Source of the DNA: PALSA-600 sp037142875
Lineage (GTDB): Bacteria; Actinomycetota; Thermoleophilia; Gaiellales; Gaiellaceae
Assembly: GCA_037142875.1 (NCBI GenBank)
Contig: JBAWZV010000001.1
Coordinates: forward strand, 186,001 to 250,000
Direction of reading: 5' to 3'
DNA length: 64,000 nucleotides
Both the position numbers and the translations under genes were made by a program. The notes under the pieces are model-generated. The model ran no database searches, was not told where the DNA came from, and was given only the letters and a program-made list of their open reading frames with translations. This document shows positions 60,511-64,000 of this stretch, in pieces. Position 1 is the stretch's first letter. The number at the start of each line of letters is the position of its first letter.

Positions 60511-61722
60511 GTGAGGGTAGCCGTCATCGGAGGAGGCGTCGCGGGGCTCGGAGCAGCCTACGTGCTCGCGCGGGCCCACGAGGTGGAGGTGTTCGAACGT
60601 GAGCCACTGGCCGGTGGTCATGCGAACACGGTCGTCCACGACGGTCTCTCCCTCGACACCGGCTTCCTCGTCCATAACGAGGGCACCTACCCGCTCCTGA
60701 TCCGGCTCTTTCGCGAGCTCGGAGTCGCGACACAGGAGTCGGAGATGTCGTTCTCGGTCAGCTGCGCCGACTGCGGCCTCGAGTACTCGGGGAGGCGGCC
60801 GTTCGCCCAGCCGCGCAACGCGTTCGACCCCCGGTTCTACGGGCTGCTCGGGGAGATCGCCCGCTGGCTCCGCACGGCGCTCCCCGCACTCGAGCAGGGA
60901 GACTTCGAGCAGGCCTCCCTCCAGGAGTACCTCGACGCCCGCGGCTACTCCGAGCGGTTTCGCCACCACTTCCTCGTCCCGCTCACCTCGGCACTCTGGT
61001 CGACGGCGCCGGGGCGCGCGCTCGAGTTCCCGGCGGCGACGATGATCCGGTTCTTTGACAACCACGGGATGCTCGGCTTCAGACGCCTGCCATGGCGAAC
61101 GGTGACGGGTGGGAGCAGGACGTACGTCGACGCGATCGGGGCGCGCCTCGGCACCGGGCTGCGGACGGCCGCAGAGGTCCGGTCGCTGCGTCGTGACAGC
61201 GACGGCGTCGACGTCCGCACGGCGGACGGCACGATGCATCGCTTCGACCAGGTCGTAATCGCCACCCACGCCGACGAGGCGCTTGCGCTGCTCGAGGATC
61301 CAAGCGACGCCGAACGACGCGCCCTCGGTGCGTTCCGGTACACCGTGAACGAGACCGTGCTGCACACCGACTCCTCAGTGCTCCCACGCGCGCGAGCCGC
61401 ACGGGCCTCATGGAACTACCGTATGGGCGAGAACGGCGCGCCGACGCTCACCTACTACCTCAACCGTCTCCAGCAGTTCGAAAGCACCACGGACTACTGC
61501 GTCACGCTGAATCAGGAGATCGCGCCCGAGCACGTCCTGGCCCGGTTCGCGTACGCCCACCCGCTCTTCACACTCGAAACGCTCGCCGGCCAGGAAGCGC
61601 TCCGCGCGCTCTCGGGCGAGCGCCGCACCCACTACGCGGGCGCGCATCTCGGCAACGGCTTCCACGAGAGCGGGCTCGCGTCCGGCGTCGCGGCCGCGGC
61701 GGCGATCGGGGTCTCCTGGTGA
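60511..61722 (+). CDS. FAD-dependent oxidoreductase of a fatty-acid modification operon
   Basis: The 403-residue protein has the dinucleotide-binding start VAVIGGGVAGLGAAYVLARA, then an ADP-ribose acidic end EVFEREPLAGGHANT and a C-terminal FAD-binding segment YAGAHLGNGFHESGLASG. It matches the flavoprotein that accompanies DUF1365 and CFA synthase in many bacteria. It starts at GTG 60511, 100 bases from the divergent desaturase. Its stop overlaps the DUF1365 start (GTGA). A reaction on membrane fatty acids is inferred from context. Confidence 0.88.
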   Translation: MRVAVIGGGVAGLGAAYVLARAHEVEVFEREPLAGGHANTVVHDGLSLDTGFLVHNEGTYPLLIRLFRELGVATQESEMSFSVSCADCGLEYSGRRPFAQPRNAFDPRFYGLLGEIARWLRTALPALEQGDFEQASLQEYLDARGYSERFRHHFLVPLTSALWSTAPGRALEFPAATMIRFFDNHGMLGFRRLPWRTVTGGSRTYVDAIGARLGTGLRTAAEVRSLRRDSDGVDVRTADGTMHRFDQVVIATHADEALALLEDPSDAERRALGAFRYTVNETVLHTDSSVLPRARAARASWNYRMGENGAPTLTYYLNRLQQFESTTDYCVTLNQEIAPEHVLARFAYAHPLFTLETLAGQEALRALSGERRTHYAGAHLGNGFHESGLASGVAAAAAIGVSW

Positions 61723-62510
61723 GGTCGGCGCTCTACACGGGCACGCTCATTCACTCCCGCCGCACGCCCACGCGAAACACCTTCCGGTACCCGGTCTCCT
61801 ACTGGTTGATCGACCTCGATGAGCTTCCAGAGCTCGAGCGCAAACTGCGTCTCGTCCGGGTGAACCGGCGGGGAGTCGTCACCTTCCATGACTCCGACCA
61901 CTTCGACGGCAGCCCGATCAAGGAGGCAGTGCTTCGTCTCGCAGACGATCCGACGATCGTGTCAGTGCTGATGCTGACCCAGCTCCGGGTGCTCGGCTAC
62001 GTGTTCAACCCCGTCTCGTTCTTCTGGTGCTACCGGGCAGATGGCGAGCTCGCATGCATCGTCTCCGAGCTCGGGAACACGTTCGGGGAGCGGATGCCCG
62101 AGGTGTTGCACGGCCCGTCTCTGCGGTACGAGCACGACAAGAAGCTCCACGTCTCGCCGTTCTTCGGGCTTGACCAGTTCTACGAGTACGCCTTCTCACA
62201 GCCGGGCGAGGAGGTGTGGGCGCGGATCAACGTGCACGACCGGGCAGGCGGCACACCGCTGACGGCCGTCCTCCACTGTCGGCGGCGCGAGCTCTCAAAT
62301 CGCAGCCTCGCGCGCACGTTGCTGCGCTACCCTCTCCAGCCCTTGCAGGTCACCGCGTTGATCCACTGGCAGGCACTGCGGCTCTTCCTCAAGCGCGTGC
62401 CCTTCCACCACAAGCCCCCCTTCGTGCCCGGCGTCGGCTCGCTCGGGGCGACCGGATCGGGTACAGGCGACGGCCACCTCGATCCCCCTACCCCGGACGG
62501 AGCGACATGA
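61719..62510 (+). CDS. DUF1365 protein
   Basis: The 263-residue protein has the family segments TLIHSRRTPTRNTFRYPVSY, VLMLTQLRVLGYVFNPVSFF and LHVSPFFGLDQFYEYAF. Its function is not established, but the gene is almost always next to the flavoprotein and CFA synthase found on either side here. Start and stop both overlap the neighbours by four bases, so the proteins are probably made in step. There is no clear signal peptide. Confidence 0.9.
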   Translation: MRSALYTGTLIHSRRTPTRNTFRYPVSYWLIDLDELPELERKLRLVRVNRRGVVTFHDSDHFDGSPIKEAVLRLADDPTIVSVLMLTQLRVLGYVFNPVSFFWCYRADGELACIVSELGNTFGERMPEVLHGPSLRYEHDKKLHVSPFFGLDQFYEYAFSQPGEEVWARINVHDRAGGTPLTAVLHCRRRELSNRSLARTLLRYPLQPLQVTALIHWQALRLFLKRVPFHHKPPFVPGVGSLGATGSGTGDGHLDPPTPDGAT

Positions 62511-63730
62511 GCGAACGGATCGTTCGTTCCGAACCGCGCGCTGCGGCGGTTCCGCTCCTCGATCGGATCGCAGTGGCGTCTCTCGACCGGGCCCTCCGGC
62601 ACCTCGAAGGCGGCACCCTCGTCGTCGAACTCCCCGACGGGACGACGCGACGCTACGGCTCCGGCCCTGCCGTTTCGATGTCGATCCACGACAACGGGAT
62701 CTTCCGGCGGATCGCGACCAGGGCAAAGCTCGGCCTCGGCGAGTCGTACACCGCGAACGAGTGGGACACAGACGATCTCGTCGGTCTCTTCGAGCTCCTG
62801 CTGCGCAACGCCGAGGCAGCCGCGCAACGCCACACGACGCTGCGGCGGATCCTCGAGGCTCGCCCCCGCCCGAACCGCCGCAACGGCTTCCTCGCAGCGC
62901 GGCGCAACATCGCCTACCACTACGACCTTGGCAACGACCTCTTCGAGCTGATGCTGGACGAGACAATGACGTACTCCTGCGGCATCTTCGAGAGCGCCGA
63001 CGACAGCCTCGCCGACGCGCAGCGACGCAAGTACCGCCGGATCTGCGAGACGCTCCAGCTCGGGCCGGACGATCGCGTCCTCGAGATCGGGTGCGGCTGG
63101 GGCGGCTTCGCGCGCTTCGCCTCCACCGAGTACGGCGCCCACGTCACCGGGCTCACGATCTCGCACGCTCAGGCCACCTTCGCCCGGGAACGGAACACCG
63201 CTGCGGGGCTCGACGGCCGCATCGCCATCCTCGAGGAGGACTACCGGCGCCACGACGGGAGCTACACCAAGGTTGCGTCGATCGAGATGCTCGAGGCGAT
63301 CGGCGAGCGTGAGTTTCCGACGTACTTCGCTGCTATCGATCGGTTCCTCGAACCCGCTGGCCGTGCCTGCGTGCAGACGATCCTCGTTCCCGATGAGCGC
63401 TGGAACCGCTACCGCAAGACGCCCGACTGGATCGAGCGCTACATCTTTCCGGGCTGCCTGATCCCGTCGCTCGGTGCGCTCACAGCCGCCAGTGGGGCGG
63501 CGTCTCGCCTCCAGATCACGGAGGCCGCCGAGATCGGCTCGAACTACGCCGAGACCCTCAGGCGTTGGCGGACGAACTTCCACGACCGGATCGAGGAGGT
63601 TCGCGCGCTCGGCTACGACGCTCGGTTCGAGCGAACCTGGGACTTCTACCTCGCATTCTGCGAAGCTGCGTTCCGCACCCGGGCGCTACGCGACGTCCAG
63701 CTCACGCTCTGCCGCGCCTCGGACACATGA
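62507..63730 (+). CDS. Cyclopropane-fatty-acyl-phospholipid synthase-like methyltransferase
   Basis: The 407-residue SAM-dependent enzyme has the CFA synthase plan: an N-terminal lipid-binding part (residues 1-110), NIAYHYDLGNDLFELMLDE with the YDxGN motif, YSCGIFES, and the SAM motif RVLEIGCGWGGFARF, then VASIEMLEAIGE and the C-terminal half. It adds a methylene or methyl group to unsaturated acyl chains of membrane phospholipids. ATG overlaps the DUF1365 stop, and its stop overlaps the next start. Confidence 0.93.
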   Translation: MSERIVRSEPRAAAVPLLDRIAVASLDRALRHLEGGTLVVELPDGTTRRYGSGPAVSMSIHDNGIFRRIATRAKLGLGESYTANEWDTDDLVGLFELLLRNAEAAAQRHTTLRRILEARPRPNRRNGFLAARRNIAYHYDLGNDLFELMLDETMTYSCGIFESADDSLADAQRRKYRRICETLQLGPDDRVLEIGCGWGGFARFASTEYGAHVTGLTISHAQATFARERNTAAGLDGRIAILEEDYRRHDGSYTKVASIEMLEAIGEREFPTYFAAIDRFLEPAGRACVQTILVPDERWNRYRKTPDWIERYIFPGCLIPSLGALTAASGAASRLQITEAAEIGSNYAETLRRWRTNFHDRIEEVRALGYDARFERTWDFYLAFCEAAFRTRALRDVQLTLCRASDT

Positions 63731-64000
63731 AACGCCCTCCCCTTTACACCGTCTTCGAGCTGATCCGCTTTCGCGTCTGGTTCGCGTGGATCTACCGCGT
63801 CGAGGTGCGCAACCCGGAGCGCATCCCAATCACCGGGCCCGTGCTGCTCGTCGCAAATCACGAGTCGTTGATCGACCCGTGGCTGCTCGGCCTCGCGACG
63901 AAACGGCCGATCCGGTACATGGCGAAGGCCGAGCTCTACAGCTACCCCGTGCTCCGCACGATCATGCGCTGGTTCGGCACGTTCCCCGTCGAGCGCGGGA
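63727..64000 (+). CDS. plsC: Lysophospholipid acyltransferase PlsC-like (3' end outside window)
   Basis: The first 91 residues are visible. They show the acyltransferase motif ANHESLIDPWLLG (N-H-x4-D) near residue 47 and a second block, FPVERG, at the end of the window. The role is transfer of an acyl chain to lysophosphatidate or a related lipid. The start overlaps the methyltransferase stop by four bases, so phospholipid synthesis is linked with chain modification. Confidence 0.88.
   Translation, partial: MKRPPLYTVFELIRFRVWFAWIYRVEVRNPERIPITGPVLLVANHESLIDPWLLGLATKRPIRYMAKAELYSYPVLRTIMRWFGTFPVERG

Overview
The window is GC-rich bacterial chromosome with densely packed genes, many 4-base start/stop overlaps and frequent GTG or TTG starts. 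A SigR/RsrA-type sigma and anti-sigma pair, DosS/DosR-like two-component systems, DUF1918 and UspA proteins, a CtaG-type oxidase assembly factor and many monohaem cytochromes c point to an aerobic actinobacterium. A deep lineage such as Thermoleophilia (Gaiellales/Solirubrobacterales) is my inference; no rRNA is present to settle it.

Layout. 0-14 kb is housekeeping: a cut aminotransferase, an SIS-domain protein, an M16 peptidase, a serine beta-lactamase-like protein, acetyl-CoA synthetase coupled to an M24 peptidase, an amidohydrolase, a lipoprotein cyclophilin, a MobA-like nucleotidyltransferase, the sigma/anti-sigma pair with its own GGAAT-N18-GTT promoter, and aconitase. Two monohaem cytochromes c follow, divergent from a TPP-riboswitch operon (CytX-type permease, PfkB kinase, Asp-box protein) at 14.8-17.4 kb. 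17.4-20.3 kb has PhzF and a SixA/ABC-exporter operon. 20.5-24.2 kb holds a small alpha/beta-fold protein and a MarR-type operon (YceI, double-VOC protein, MarR, membrane protein) whose near-consensus promoter lies inside a palindrome.

24.27-25.93 kb looks like the scar of an element inserted at tRNA-Arg(CCU): a 42-base degraded copy of the tRNA 5' half, a remnant of a YczE-like membrane protein, a secreted pentapeptide-repeat gene, a decayed tyrosine integrase, then the intact tRNA. 26-38.6 kb carries secreted proteins, ahcY, a HAD phosphatase, a 1-Cys peroxiredoxin, a superfamily II helicase, a phospholipase-A2-like secreted protein, a GT-C-like membrane enzyme and a methyltransferase.

38.8-58.2 kb is an electron-transfer and hypoxia-type island. 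A B-type haem-copper oxidase (subunit II, subunit I fused to cytochrome c, CtaG, and an overlooked 53-residue membrane protein) is followed by two DosS-like GAF-GAF histidine kinases with DosR-like regulators. These flank UspA proteins, a Rip3-like M50-CBS protease, PEP synthase, DUF1918 and a DsbB/DsbA pair, several of which are counterparts of the mycobacterial dormancy regulon. A near-palindromic motif recurs in at least three of the promoter regions. An OLD-family nuclease, a ferric-reductase-like flavocytochrome and two more cytochromes c complete the island.

58.3-64 kb ends with an HExxH protein, an alpha/beta hydrolase, and a lipid-modification locus: a delta-9-type desaturase divergent from an overlapping FAD oxidoreductase - DUF1365 - CFA-synthase-like - PlsC operon, the last gene cut by the window end.
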